A stretch of DNA of 64,000 nt from Odontocerum albicorne (GCA_949825065.1 OX463864.1:19232874-19296873), one strand, 5' to 3'. Shown: positions 1 through 10,882, numbered from the stretch's first letter. Notes: generated by a model from the letters alone, not told the origin. Translations and numbers: made by a program.

Positions 1-240
1 CTGTTTATTCCACTTTTTATAACGGTATAACCCTACCGGTTTCAAGGCTTTTACCTCATCATCAGGAGAGTCTTGTTTGCGCTCCCCTGATGATGAGGTG
101 AAAGCCTTGAAACCGGTAGGGTTATACCGTTATAAAAAGTGAATTAAACAGTGTTTGGTAAAAAAAACTACAATGTATTTAAACCTCCACAATGTTAATG
201 CCATAACTATAAATAATAAATGTTAATACCTTAACTATGA
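1..240 (+). mobile_element. Foldback element, hammerhead-like core (copy 1)
   Basis: Bases 4-66 and 82-150 are near-perfect inverted copies around a short loop. The right arm reads CTGATGA (87-93), a small hairpin AGG..CCT, then GAAACC (109-114) and CGGTA..TACCG. The trailing 3' part (to about 240) matches the end of the copy at 61195-61515. The layout resembles the hammerhead-bearing terminal repeats of Penelope-like retroelements. The element may extend left of the window. Confidence 0.7.
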
Positions 241-372
241 TCGCCCTGTATCTGCAATATCTGCAAAAACTGAATATAATATTGTAGATATACAAAGATA
301 ACAACCCTTGTTATAACAATGACTTGGATTTAGAACTGTTTTTTTTTTAAATAAATATGTTTGTTTTTCTCA

Positions 373-493
373 GAATATGTGTTATCCTTTTGTACACGAA
401 ATTTATTTTCGCGACCCGTCTGATATTTTCTCAGAATATGTGTTATCCTTTTGTACACGTAATTTATTTTCCCGACCCGTCTGATATTTCACC
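373..493. repeat. 61-bp tandem duplication
   Basis: CAGAATATGTGTTATCCTTT and the following 40 bases occur twice in a row with few changes (CGCGACCCGTC versus CCCGACCCGTC). Confidence 0.8.
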
Positions 494-1270
494 GCAACCC
501 CCTGGGGGTCGCGAATCACGGGTTATAAAACGATGGTCTAGTCTAAAGCATAGGTTCCCGAACTTATTTGATTCACTACCCCCTTTTCAGCAAAAAAAAA
601 ATACACAAAGCAACCCTGGAAATTTACCTTTTTTAAATTAAATAAAACAGAAAAATGTATTGAACATATTTTTAGGAACATATCTACGAATATAGTGTAA
701 TAAATAAGATACGCTGATACTTAAATTGTTGAAGTATTTTTTTTAATAATCCTAATGAGAAGGGTGGACCTGATGCACTGCCACCAATTTATTCATGTGC
801 CGCAGTTTGTTATTTGCAATAAAATTTCAGCAAAACATTTATTACAACTATGAGAGTAATGTTTTCATTTCAGAAAGGTATTTTGGAAATAAAACAATTG
901 GGAAAAGAAATTATAAAGGTATTTATTAAAATAATTAAAGTGGATTTTTTACATAAAAAATGCGTTTCTTGACTGCAATTGAAGTGTTTCCTGCGCAAAT
1001 TTTACAAAAAAAAAACTGGAACATTAACGCATAAAATGAATCAATTTTGACGATTTTATTTCATTCGTTAGACTGTTTGTGTGTTTATTATGCACAAAGT
1101 TGAAAAACGCGCACACAATTATTTGGTTGACGCTATATTGTAATAGGAAAATCATTATTTTAACTTATAAAATAAGATCTATATCGGAAGTTTGCGTGCC
1201 AGGCTAGCCTTTAAGCCAGGATAATTTTAATATATGAAAGTTTAGTTCGTTAGTGCTCAAAACGGTCTTT
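494..1270. other. No recognisable feature
   Basis: AT-rich intergenic or intronic sequence with homopolymer A/T runs. I see no coding potential, RNA gene or repeat boundary. Confidence 0.5.
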
Positions 1271-1274
1271 AATT

Positions 1275-1540
1275 CATTAGTTCGTGGCAAACTAGAAAAC
1301 AATCCTTGCATTTGGAGCCCGCTTGGAGCACAAAATTCGCTCATGGTGGAGAAGGAACAAGAAAAATATCTGCGATATATCTATATGGTATGAGTGAGTT
1401 TGGTGTCTGTTTATCCATGGTTTTATCCTACTCAGTTTCTTCTGGGCATGCTTAAATATAATTTCTTGTTTGTACGAATTATCAGCTATGACAAGTCTTG
1501 CGAAGATATGGAATAACTGGTCTATAGTCAAAGAAACCTA
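1275..1540 (+). pseudogene. Decayed LINE reverse-transcriptase C-terminal fragment
   Basis: The plus strand reads IWSPLGAQNSLMVEKEQEKY and LRYIYMV with stops. It resembles the pattern LEY-S-VWSP----HI--LE-VQ-KFLRY downstream of the RT palm in Jockey/CR1-type LINEs. A better-preserved relative is at 7770-7910. Confidence 0.5.
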
Positions 1541-1559
1541 AATCCGTCTGGTTAAGTCT

Positions 1560-1945
1560 GTAGTCTTCTCTATAGCAGTGTGTGGAGGGGAAACGTGGAT
1601 GGTGAGAAACATGATAGATTCCTTCGTGATGTGATGTTAAAGGCGGATGCTCTGTATCCCATGGACTGTAGGACTTACCAACGTTTCTATCATTCAAGAA
1701 TTGGAGATTACCGAATGACTTACGTACTTTGGACATGTTGCTCGAAAATAATAATGAAATTCTAAAGGAGCTGGTGATCGCGGGGACAGTTGATGGAAGG
1801 TGAACAAGAGGAATTATCTTTAAGCGCTGCACTCAGCATGATCCAGGACCGAGAGGGGTAGAGACAGGTGGTGCGCCAAGTTCGAAACATAGCAGAGGAT
1901 CACGAGGCTCAACAATGAGCACGCGATGAAGAAGTACGAAGAAAT
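1560..1945 (+). pseudogene. Decayed LINE tail (RT C-terminus)
   Basis: Frame pieces include RFLRDVMLKADALYPMDCRT, a YFGHVAR-like stretch, ELVIAGTVDG and IQDREGWRQVVRQVRNIAED. This is the usual order of the post-RT tail (GH-AR, ---G---GRR-RG, DR--WR-VV) of RTE/Jockey-like elements. Frameshifts and a stop show it is dead. Confidence 0.6.
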
Positions 1946-2263
1946 CTTTAACTTCTAGAATACTTAGTTAGGCTTGCTCGAGGAGTTGTGAGTCATCCAT
2001 CTTAAGGCTTAGACTCAACTTGTAATATTCAGTGGGGCCACTACAAGTCACATGCTGCTATATGATGCATGAGAAATCTCTTAGTAGAATGGGTGTGTGG
2101 GCCAGTGTTTAACTTTGCTCAGAACTCTACAATGCTGTTAAGACAGCCCTGGTTGTGAGTTATACAGCTTTACTAGAAAGATTAGCGTTAAATGTTCCTT
2201 ACAATTACATTAGACTGCGCCGGCAGGAACTGTTCTCAATCAAACACGCAAGAACTGGTCTCC

Positions 2264-2745
2264 CAGCCGCGTCGTTGTTGGGCCTCGTAATCGAGGATCC
2301 CCTCACTGTTCCAACGTCCATTCAATTTGAAGGCGAAGCTGTGCCGTGGAGGTTTTTTAGTCAGTGACCCGTTGCACACCAACAAACTTACTGGCCTCTG
2401 TAATGGATCTGATGGTACACCTGAAGAGAGACGATCGGAGCACACCGGCATGTTGTGTTTTTTTAATCATAAATATGACCGAAGTCAAAGGTTTTCTTAT
2501 ACCCCCGAATAGTAGGCGGAAAAAAAGCCTGTGTAATTCGAGAAGAGTAGCACAACACGGGATTCGAACCAGTGATATTCCGCACGGAATAGGTAGTAAT
2601 AATAATAATAAGGAATATGTATATAATAATATAATGATAAGTCTATTCGAACCAGTGATATTCCGCAATGAATATGTAGTAATAATAATAATAAGGAATA
2701 TGTAGTAATAATAAGTCTAGTGCGTTACCGCGCGGCCATGCACGT
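2264..2745 (-). mobile_element. tRNA-derived SINE family A, reverse strand
   Basis: On the reverse strand the head is GCCGCGCGGTAACGCACTAG (A-box region), with GGTTCGAATCCC-like B box (GGATTCGAACC complement near 2561-2573), a CGAATGACAC-like middle block and the 3' end CTCGATTACGAGGCC. An internal tandem duplication carrying GAACCAGTGATATTCCGCA and (AAT)n lies at 2565-2705. Confidence 0.7.
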
Positions 2746-3209
2746 CAACCGCTATGTCTGTTGGAAGGTGCCTTTACTCTTCTAAACTTGACATATTTCA
2801 CATCGCCTTGTCAAAAGTAAAAGAAATTTTTCTACTAAAACTGGAAACGCTGGAAAAGTACTTATCAACTTATTTAAGTGACTAACAAAACGGATCACGC
2901 GAACTGTGAGTTATGGGAAAATATTCGACCACCCTGAAAAACGATCAAACCCGAATTTGGTGCACATACGAGTATATATATTCCAATTTCCAACTCTCCC
3001 CAGTAATACGATTCACTGATATGCAAATTTTTCCAGCGATATGCTTAGAGTGTGCATTTATTAAAGCTATTATTCATTTGGCTGTCTGTTATTTTTGCAT
3101 GAGGAATCGTCAGTTTTTCAATTCCACGCTAACCGAGCGATTAATTCGTAATACTTTGAATATTGGAAAGGTGTCAATTTATTTTTCAGCCTCACAATTT
3201 CAACAAAAT
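2746..3209. other. No recognisable feature
   Basis: AT-rich sequence between a SINE and the 128-bp array. No gene or repeat that I can support. Confidence 0.4.
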
Positions 3210-5005
3210 AAACCAACACAAAATGTGACTACTCGTTGGTCTGTTTACTAATCATATTATCAAAGTGGCATACATAAGTGATTGACTACACATTGGTCCA
3301 TAAACTCGTCTTCTTCTCTTGCCTACGATCGTCGTAGTTACCAACACAGAATGTGACTACTCGTTGGTATGTTTACTAATTATATTATCAAAGTGGCATA
3401 CATAAGTGATTGGCTACACATTGGTCCATAAACTCGTCTTCTTCTCTTGTCTACAATCGTCGTAGTTACCAACACAGAATGTGACTACTCGTTTGTCTGT
3501 TTACTAATCATATTATCAAACTGGCATACATAAGTGATTGACTACACACTGGTCCATAAACTCGTATTCTTCTCATGTCTACGATCGTCGTAGTTACCAA
3601 CACAGAATGTGACTACTCGTTGATCTGTTTACTAATCATATTATCAAACTGGCATACATAAGTGATTGGCTACACATTGGTCCATAAACTCGTATTCTTC
3701 TCTTGTCTACGATCGTCTAAGTTACCAACACAGAATGTGACTACTCGTCGGTCTGTTTACTAAACATATTATCAAAGTGGCATACATAAGTGATTACTAC
3801 ACATTAGTCCATAAACTCGTCTTCTTCTCTTGTCTACGATCGTCGTAGTTACCAACACAGAATGTGACTACTCGTTGGTCTGTTTACTAATCATATTATC
3901 AAACTGGCATACATAAGTGATTGGCTACACATTGGTCCATAAACTCGTATTCTTCTCTTGTCTACGATCGTCTAAGTTACCAACACAGAATGTGACTACT
4001 CGTCGGTCTGTTTACTAAACATATTATCAAAGTGGCATACATAAGTGATTACTACACATTAGTCCATAAACTCGTCTTCTTCTCTTGTCTACGATCGTCG
4101 TAGTTACCAACACAGAATGTGACTACTCGTTGGTCTGTTTACTAATCATATTATCAAAGTGGCATACATAAGTGATTGGCTACACATTGGTCCATAAACT
4201 CGTATTCTTCTCTTGTCTACAATCGTCGTAGTTACCAACACAGAATGTGACTACTCGTCGGTCTGTTTACTAAACATATTATCAAAGTGGCATACATAAG
4301 TGATTACTACACATTGGTCCATAAACTCGTCTTCTTCTCTTGTCTACGATCGTCGTAGTTACCAACACAGAATGTGACTACTCGTCGGTCTGTTTACTAA
4401 TCATATTATCAAAGTGGCATACATAAGTGATTGACTACACATTAGTCCATAAACTCGTCTTCTTCTCTTGTCTACGATCGTCGTAGTTACCAACACAGAA
4501 TGTGACTACTCGTTGGTCTGTTTACTAATCATATTATCAAAGTGGCATACATAAGTGATTGGCTACACATTGGTCCATAAACTCGTATTCTTCTCTTGTC
4601 TACAATCGTCGTAGTTACCAACACAGAATGTGACTACTCGTCGGTCTGTTTACTAAACATATTATCAAAGTGGCATACATAAGTGATTACTACACATTGG
4701 TCCATAAACTCGTCTTCTTCTCTTGTCTACGATCGTCGTAGTTACCAACACAGAATGTAACTACTCGTTTGTCTGTTTACTAATCATATTATCAAAGTGG
4801 CATACATAAGTTATTGGCTACACATTGGTCCATAAACTCGTCTTCTTCTCTTGTCTACGATCGTCGTAGTTACCAACAAAGAATGTGACTACTCGTTGGT
4901 TTGTTTACTAATCATATTATCAAAGTGGCATACATAAGTGATTGGCTACACATTAGTCCATAAAGTCATATTCTTCTCTTGTCTGTGATCTTCGTATATA
5001 TGTGG
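3210..5005. repeat. 128-bp satellite-like array, about 14 copies
   Basis: Unit begins near GTTACCAACACAGAATGTGA and includes TTATCAAAGTGGCATACATA and CCATAAACTCGT. Unit starts at 3337, 3465 and 3593 are 128 bp apart, later ones 126-128. Two variants (CGTTGGT..TAATCAT..GGCTACAC and CGTCGGT..TAAACAT..GATTACTAC) alternate in 3720-4740, giving a dimeric higher-order period of about 254 bp. Confidence 0.95.
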
Positions 5006-5039
5006 GACTACAGACAAGACTTGGAAGTGGAGTCAAATC

Positions 5040-5660
5040 AATAGATTTAGTTTCAAAATATAGCACCCCATTGTATGTCATGGGAGCTAAATAGGCTTAT
5101 TGCCTTTGAGCAAAAGATGCTTATTTCGCCGAAAATTTTCAGCGTCTTTCCAATCGTGGATTAGCGCTACGCTCAAACAGAGATTGTTTATTGGCCTTTC
5201 CAGTTCACCGCTCCTCTTTCTTTACGTCGTCCTTTACTGTCCATGCAGTGAGACTCTGGAATCAGTTACAAACCAATATAAGACTCGCTCCGTCCTTGGC
5301 ATGCTTTAAGAAGCGACTGAAAAAACTCTTAATTTCTAGTCAGTAAAATAACGTGTTTCATTCCTGATTTTTCTTTTCTTTTCCTCTCCACCATCCCTTC
5401 CTTTCCTTTTGATTGATGATATCTCACTTTATATGAAAAAGAATGTTCGGGTGATTGTCCGTCTTTGTGGGGTTCGTGGGCATGTGCTCACGTATATGTT
5501 TATGGATTTCGTGGGGATGGATAGTAATTTGAATGATTTATGCGACCACGTAACTTGCTTCATTTACTTTTGTCTGGTTGGTTGGAAGAGATTGCCGCCT
5601 GGCAATGAGCTCGCCAGATTGTATTTGCAATAAAAGTGTTAAATAAATGCTTTAACTCTA
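5040..5660 (+). mobile_element. LINE family B 3' end
   Basis: 5'-truncated copy of the element at 49217-50180. It shares TCGCCGAAAATTTTCAGCGT, TCCATGCAGTGAGACTCTGG and GATTGATGATATCTCACTTT nearly base for base. The 3' end is TCTGGTTGGTTGGAAGAGAT, TTGCCGCCTGGCAATGAG and GCAATAAAAGTGTTAAATAA. Only a short frame of the post-RT tail remains. Confidence 0.8.
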
Positions 5661-6111
5661 GGGATAGTGAACATTTGATCAGTTGCCATGCGTGTCATGT
5701 ATCTCTGCTGAGTCTGCATCTTCCCTTCCTCTCGATGGTAGTGCCAGAGAATGGATTTGAGATGTAAATTGGCTATGTTCAGATTATGACACATTACGGT
5801 TGGATCAAGTTCGCAATTGATAACATCTTGAAACGGATGAATAAAGATAGAGAAGTAATATCCACCATCAAAATAAGGAAATTAGAGTGATTTAGTCGTT
5901 AATGCGGGAGAAAAATATCAGATTCTTCGACTGATTAAAACTTCATGAGCTGTTTTTTATAGTATATCACATAAACTTTCGGATCTCATTCTGATAATCA
6001 TTTGAGACAATACACCCATAGATTGTTCTATCAACCTATAAGTCTAATTTAAGATTAAAATTTCACGAGTTGTTTTTATGGTAAACTCTTGTATTTTCAA
6101 TGTTTTTTAAA
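5661..6111. other. No recognisable feature
   Basis: AT-rich spacer. A weak inverted pair (TTCATGAGCTGTTTTT near 5941 and TTTCACGAGTTGTTTTT near 6060) is actually a direct near-repeat of 120-bp spacing. Nothing else seen. Confidence 0.4.
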
Positions 6112-6475
6112 TAATGTCGTCGTTGCTGGGCCTCGTAGTCGAGGATCCCCTCGCCATTCCAACGTAAATTCAGTTGGAAAGCGAAGCTGTTCCGTAGAGT
6201 TATTTTTATTTAAGTGAGTGAGCCGTTGCACACCAGCAAACCACCGGCCACACCGCTGCACTGGATCCGATGGTACACCGAAGTGAGACGATCGGACATC
6301 ACACTGGCACGTTGTTTTTATCTCTTTTTTTATGACTGAAGTCATAGGTATCCTTATACTCCGAATACTGTATGGAAAAAATGCCTGAGTCATTCGATGG
6401 AAGTAGCACAGTGCGGGGTTTGAACCACCGACCTTCCAGTAAGTCACAGAAGTCCAGTACATTACTGCGCGTCAA
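6112..6475 (-). mobile_element. SINE family A, reverse strand
   Basis: Same blocks as 2264-2745 in the same order: GGGCCTCGTAGTCGAGGATC, CCGTTGCACACCAGCAAACC, GAGACGATCGGA, ATGACTGAAGTCATAGGTAT, a B-box complement GGGTTTGAACC and a damaged head. Confidence 0.7.
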
Positions 6476-6539
6476 TGCAATTTTAAATACTATAGATGCA
6501 CTCTAAACTGTGTGATGATTCAGAGAGTAGAATGCATCA

Positions 6540-6935
6540 AATACTTTTGGTATTCATTCTAACCGACTGGAAGCATTCGAAATGTGGATGCACCGGATAA
6601 TGCTACGAATACCCTGGACGGATATGGTCAGCAACACGAGGATTCTTCAAAGAGCCAAAGTTAATAGAGAGGTGCTGACTAATATTAAAATCCGAAATGT
6701 GTCCTACTTGGGTCATGTACTTAGAGGAGCAAAATACAAATTACTGCACCTGATCATCCAAGGCAAAACAGAGGGTCGAAGGGGTGTTGGCAGGAGGCAA
6801 ATCTCCTGGCTCGGCAATATACGTGATTGGACTGGTATAAGGAGCATTCTTTTCTTTTTCGGGCTGCCGGAGACAAAGATGCCTACTCTCAGGTGATATT
6901 CAACGTTCGGGGGACCTGACATGACACTGAGAAGA
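6540..6935 (+). pseudogene. LINE family A tail, copy 1
   Basis: The frame from 6582 starts MWMHRIMLRIPWTDMVSN, then VSYLGHVLRGAKYKLLHLII, QGKTEGRRGVGRRQISW and IRDWTG. This is the classic post-RT tail of RTE/CFDP2-like elements (W-RRML-I-WTD, YLGH-LRG-KY-LL, G---GRRG-GRR--SWL-NIR-WTG). The 3' end GACATGACACTGAGAAGAAG is shared by all copies. The last third is frameshifted. Confidence 0.8.
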
Positions 6936-7165
6936 AGACGACCTGCGTGGCCTAGTTAGTAAGACGCTTGTCTCCCAGCCCGGAGGCTCGTGGGTTCAAA
7001 TCCCGCTCGAACCCAAATTTTTTTAAAAAGGATTCCAGTCTGGTTTTCACTTAAGGCGTCTCCAACATATATCTGGTTGGTTGGAAGAGATTGCCACGTG
7101 GCAAGAAGCCCACCGGGTTGTACTCTAAACAACGAAAGTGTTATATACTATAGGGTTGCGCAACA
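6936..7165 (+). mobile_element. SINE family B (tRNA head, LINE-B tail)
   Basis: The tRNA-like head is GACCTGCGTGGCCTAGTTAG (A box), then GTGGGTTCAAATCCCGCTCG (B box) and AACCCAA. The body is GATTCCAGTCTGGTTTTCAC. The tail is TCTGGTTGGTTGGAAGAGAT, TTGCCACGTGGCAA and GAAAGTGTTATATA. The tail matches the 3' end of LINE family B at 5570-5640. Confidence 0.8.
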
Positions 7166-7314
7166 AGAACTGCAATTTTAAATCGACGCTGAAAAACAAA
7201 CAAGTTTTTCTAAATGTTTATGTTTTTTGGTATCAATTAGTGCATATGGGAATTATGTGTGAAAAATGATATCGATCTAATGCCCACCTCGTCTCCTGTT
7301 ACAGATGACGACTC

Positions 7315-7570
7315 TTTCACCCGAAAGGTGTCCTATTTGGGTCGTGTACTTAGAGGAGAAAAGTACAAATTACTGCACCTGATCATCCAAGGCAAAACAG
7401 AGGGTCGAAGGGGTGTTGGCAGGAGGCAAATCTCCTGCCTTCGCAATATACGTGATTGGACTGGTATAATGAGCGATGGGGATCTTTTTCGGTCTGCCGG
7501 GGACAAAGATGCCTACTCTTAGGTGATAGTCAACGTTCGGGGGACCTAACATGACACTGAGAAGAAGAAG
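7315..7570 (+). pseudogene. LINE family A tail, copy 2
   Basis: 5'-truncated copy. It includes VSYLGRVLRGEKYKLLHLII, then IRDWTGIMSDGDLFRSAGDK and a stop, and ends GACACTGAGAAGAAGAAG. Confidence 0.8.
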
Positions 7571-7635
7571 AATCATTCTAACAGTAGACTTTCATTTGGT
7601 CATCACGTGAAGGAACTGTGAGAGTCTGCTTATGG

Positions 7636-7745
7636 CATGGCATGGCGTATTGAGATTTTCGATGCGAGTTTTTAAGTCGTCTATTGGCGTCTTATGGCAT
7701 GGCGTATTGAGATTTTCGATGCGAGTTTTTAAGTCGTCTATATAG
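7636..7745. repeat. Direct duplication, about 55 bp x2
   Basis: GGCATGGCGTATTGAGATTT and the following bases (CGATGCGAGTTTTTAAGTCG) occur twice in tandem. Confidence 0.8.
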
Positions 7746-7769
7746 GAGGAGAGGTTCTCAAATCCCTCG

Positions 7770-7910
7770 ACAGTGCGCCGGTACGTAGCTAGTTAGAATG
7801 TGGAGCATTGGTATGGAGCCCGCGGGGGGCTCGTTACTCTCAAATGGTGGAGAAAGTCCAAAAGAAATTTTCGAAATATATCAACTTACGTAAGTGCGGT
7901 TTCTGCCCGT
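7770..7910 (+). pseudogene. LINE RT fragment (VWSP motif)
   Basis: Shifting frames read EHWYGARG and SQMVEKVQKKF-KYI, comparable with 1310-1400. It resembles the LEY--LVWSP---------LE-VQ-KFL-Y block of Jockey/CR1-like LINEs. Confidence 0.45.
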
Positions 7911-8029
7911 GACTCTATTTTATTTATTTGTTTGTTTAAGTGACAAGCAAAATTTCAAAGCGATCGGTAGAGAACTTCCGGAGATTAGCTATCTTCAATT
8001 AACGAACATTTACAATTATATGTATACAT

Positions 8030-8160
8030 AGTAAATGAAAAACGACACAAACAAAAATAACAGGTAATTATTTCAAGGATATACTCAATTCACATGGATC
8101 TATGATATGGTTTGTTGCCATTCGTTTGTCCTGTCTCCAGCAAACTAGGTTTTTGTCTGT
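8030..8160 (-). mobile_element. Dispersed repeat (ACAGGCAAAAGCCTA family), reverse strand
   Basis: The reverse strand has AGACAAAAACCTAGTTTGCT, GGAGACAGGACAAACGAATGG and CAACAAACC. The same order of blocks occurs at 35105-35280 (+), 42905-43280 (+) and 60410-60570 (-). It ends in a GTAAAATAAATAA tail in the better copies, so it is probably a LINE 3' end. Confidence 0.55.
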
Positions 8161-8164
8161 GTAT

Positions 8165-9156
8165 CTTATAGATCATTCAGCCAGAAGACTCATTTTGCAA
8201 TAGTGTGAGTAACAGTGCGTGTACAAAAACTTGTCACTTTACTTTTTTAATGAAGTGAAAAAGCAAAAAAATATAAATATATTTTATATTCAAACATTGA
8301 AATGAACACACACGTTTTGTAAATTAAAAATGCTGTCAGCTTAAATTGTAATAATCATAAAAATAAAATGAGTTTATTTCACATATTAAATGTTTAGGCA
8401 TGGCCGATTCTACCTATAGGAAATATTAAATAACAATAATGGAATTATTCAAGATTAAAAATAAATATAAGTAAGTACAAGTATTATAAAGTAAAAATAT
8501 TCGTCAGCTTTAATTATATTATAGCACATAAAAATACAATTATTATTGTATGTAAGATTATTTAACATATTAATATTAGTATCATAATTACAATGCCAAA
8601 TAACAAAGTTTTAAAATAATAGTGGATGGAGTGAGACTATAGTAAATTCTAGGAAACTTTAAGTTATAACAAAGTGCATTCTAAGCTTTCGAAAAATGTT
8701 GAATTATACATTACATTAGACAAAAATCGCACTCCTAATTTCGACATGGTAGTGTTTTTCTAGTCACCGAGTATTTTAACAACAATACAAACGTGCGCTC
8801 TGCGCGAACCAATCGTGTGGCATTCTAAAACCAATACCACTACATAAGTTGAATAATACAGAGAGTTGTACACTATTGCAAAATCAATCTTCTGGCTGAA
8901 TGTTCTATACTGGGGATACATACTATGAGGTGCATTACCGCGCGGTAACGCATTAGACTTCCGTCATCTTTATTTAAAAAAACGTTTCAAAGCGTCCTCT
9001 CCTACAGACAACACTTACAATGTAAATTTACAAACGTGCGCTCTGCGCGAACCAATCGTGTGGCATTCTCAAATCAATACCACTACATAGGTTGTGTAAT
9101 ACAGAGAGTGTTACTCACACTATTGCAAAATCAGTCTTCTGGCTGAATGTTCTATA
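8165..9156. mobile_element. Terminal-inverted-repeat element, about 1 kb
   Basis: The left end 8165-8220 is the inverse of 9104-9156 (core GTTACTCACACTATTGCAAA and CTTCTGGCTGAATG). A second, internal right-type end lies at 8858-8912 because the right 240 bp are tandemly duplicated. No transposase frame is seen, so it is non-autonomous. Confidence 0.65.
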
Positions 9157-9270
9157 CTGGGGACACATACTATGAGGTGCATTACCGCACGGTAACTCAT
9201 TAGACTTCCGTCATCTTTATTTTAAAAAAATTTCAAAGCGTCATCTCCTACAGACAACACTTACAATGTA
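8790..9270. repeat. 240-bp tandem duplication with SINE-head pieces
   Basis: ACGTGCGCTCTGCGCGAACC, ATCGTGTGGCATTCT, the right inverted end and the SINE family A head (CATTACCGCGCGGTAACGCA) occur in the same order in 8790-9020 and 9032-9270. Both copies have the same truncated SINE head followed by an A-run. Confidence 0.85.
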
Positions 9271-9485
9271 AATTTTATGTTAAGACCCTCTTTGTAACGG
9301 AAAGCAGGCGATTTGTCGAGTATTTTTCTTTATTATGAAATTTAGGCTGTAGAAGAGCGGATTTCGTTCGCTTTAAATTTAATTTTAAGCACCTGAGACA
9401 AAAGCGATAAAAAATAGGAGAACCTAATATATTATATATTAAGATGAGGCTGTTATATTACTCATAAAGTGAAAAATTATGTATA

Positions 9486-10620
9486 CAGGGTGTCCCAAAG
9501 GGCAACGTCAAGCCGGTATCGAGGAAAAGGCCAGCTTATAAGGGTTCAGAATTAAAAAAAAATTTTTGAAAAAGCCTTATACTTTTCGAGTTATAGGCAT
9601 TTCTTCGAAAATTGTAAAAGTAGCTACCCTGAGCCGAATGTTTGTATATTGTGACTAAAAATTGCCATATTTTATGATTTTAATGGTTGTATCGCAATCC
9701 TAGATAGACCTGCTATTAGTTGGAGTCAGAAATAAAACAAAAAAAAATTTGCAAGTTTGAAAAAAAAATTGTTTTTGTCCGATCATAAAAAATAATATTT
9801 TTTATCAGCCAAATTTAACTCATCATACTGTAAAAATAATGTACTACGCTTACCTGGCAAGTTACATCAAAAGTTGGCCTGTTTAGTCAGGATTTCAAAA
9901 TGGTACAAAACATATCTACTACTCCTTTAAAAACAATTTTAAAACATTAATTTCTGAAATTAAAGATCGAATTCAAAAATTTTGAGCGAGACAAACGATA
10001 CGGCAGATGAACGAGTTAGAGTAAGACACCATTTTTGACAGGAACTAGATATTACATATAAAAAATGGCGACACTAGCTGTATTACTCTAACTAGCGCAT
10101 CCGCCGTATCGTTTGTCTCGGTCAAAATTTTTGAATTCGATCTTTAATTTCAGAAATTAATGTTTTAAAATTATTTTAAAAGGAGTAGTAGATATGTTTT
10201 GTACCATTTTGAAATCCTGACTAAACAGGCCAACTTTTGATGTAACTTGCCAGGTAAGCGTAGTACATTATTTTTACAGTATGAGGAGTTAAAGTTGGCT
10301 GATAAAAAATATTATTTTTTATGATCGGACAAAAACAATTTTTTTTTCAAACTTGCAAATTTTTTTTGTTTTATTTCTGACTCCGACTAATAGCAGGTCT
10401 ATCTAGGATTGCGATAAAACCATTAAAATCATAAAATATGGCAATTTTTAGTCACAATATACAAACATTCGGCTCAGGGTAGCTACTTTTACAATTTTCG
10501 AAGAAATGCCTATAACTCGAAAAGTATAAGGCTTTTTCAAAAAATTTTTTTTAATTCTGAACCCTTATAAGCTGGCCTCTTCCTCGATACCGGCTTGACG
10601 TTGCCCTTTGGGACACCCTG
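9486..10620. mobile_element. 1.1-kb palindromic foldback element
   Basis: Begins CAGGGTGTCCCAAAGGGCAA and ends with the exact complement, TTGCCCTTTGGGACACCCTG. It is flanked by TATA on both sides. The two arms of about 550 bp are almost identical for their whole length, and the unpaired centre is only about 30-40 bases near 10045. No coding frame was found. It is a non-autonomous DNA element of unassigned superfamily. Confidence 0.9.
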
Positions 10621-10767
10621 TATATATTAATCTGGCGCTCTGTACTATATGACAATCTCCAGGGGATAAACTAGGTGTTTTGGCGCCCTAGGCAATTAAG
10701 AAACCCCCTTTATGTAATGCAAAACTATAGATATTGTTTTTATTTTCATTGAACATGTATTTAGATA

Positions 10768-10882
10768 AATATGGGCTCCATTGCCGCGCGGTAGTACACT
10801 AGACTTCCGTGCGGAAAGTCGCCGGTTCGAACCACACGCTGTGCCTCTTGAATGACATAAGCATTTTTTTCCGTCTAGTATT
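10768..10882 (+). mobile_element. SINE family A, 5' head
   Basis: Plus-strand tRNA-like head: TTGCCGCGCGGTAGTACACT (A-box region), GCCGGTTCGAACC (B box), then CTTGAATGACATAAGCATTT. It is cut off at about 10882, where a LINE fragment (10884-10933) begins. Confidence 0.7.

Noticed and set aside
357..641. 94-codon open frame near the left edge
   Set aside because: It covers a 61-bp duplication in AT-rich DNA and shows no protein family features.
6936..7020. True tRNA genes at SINE heads (also 10780, 30775, 38330, 39810)
   Set aside because: A and B boxes are present but no cloverleaf with proper anticodon arm is evident, and each head continues into the same SINE body.
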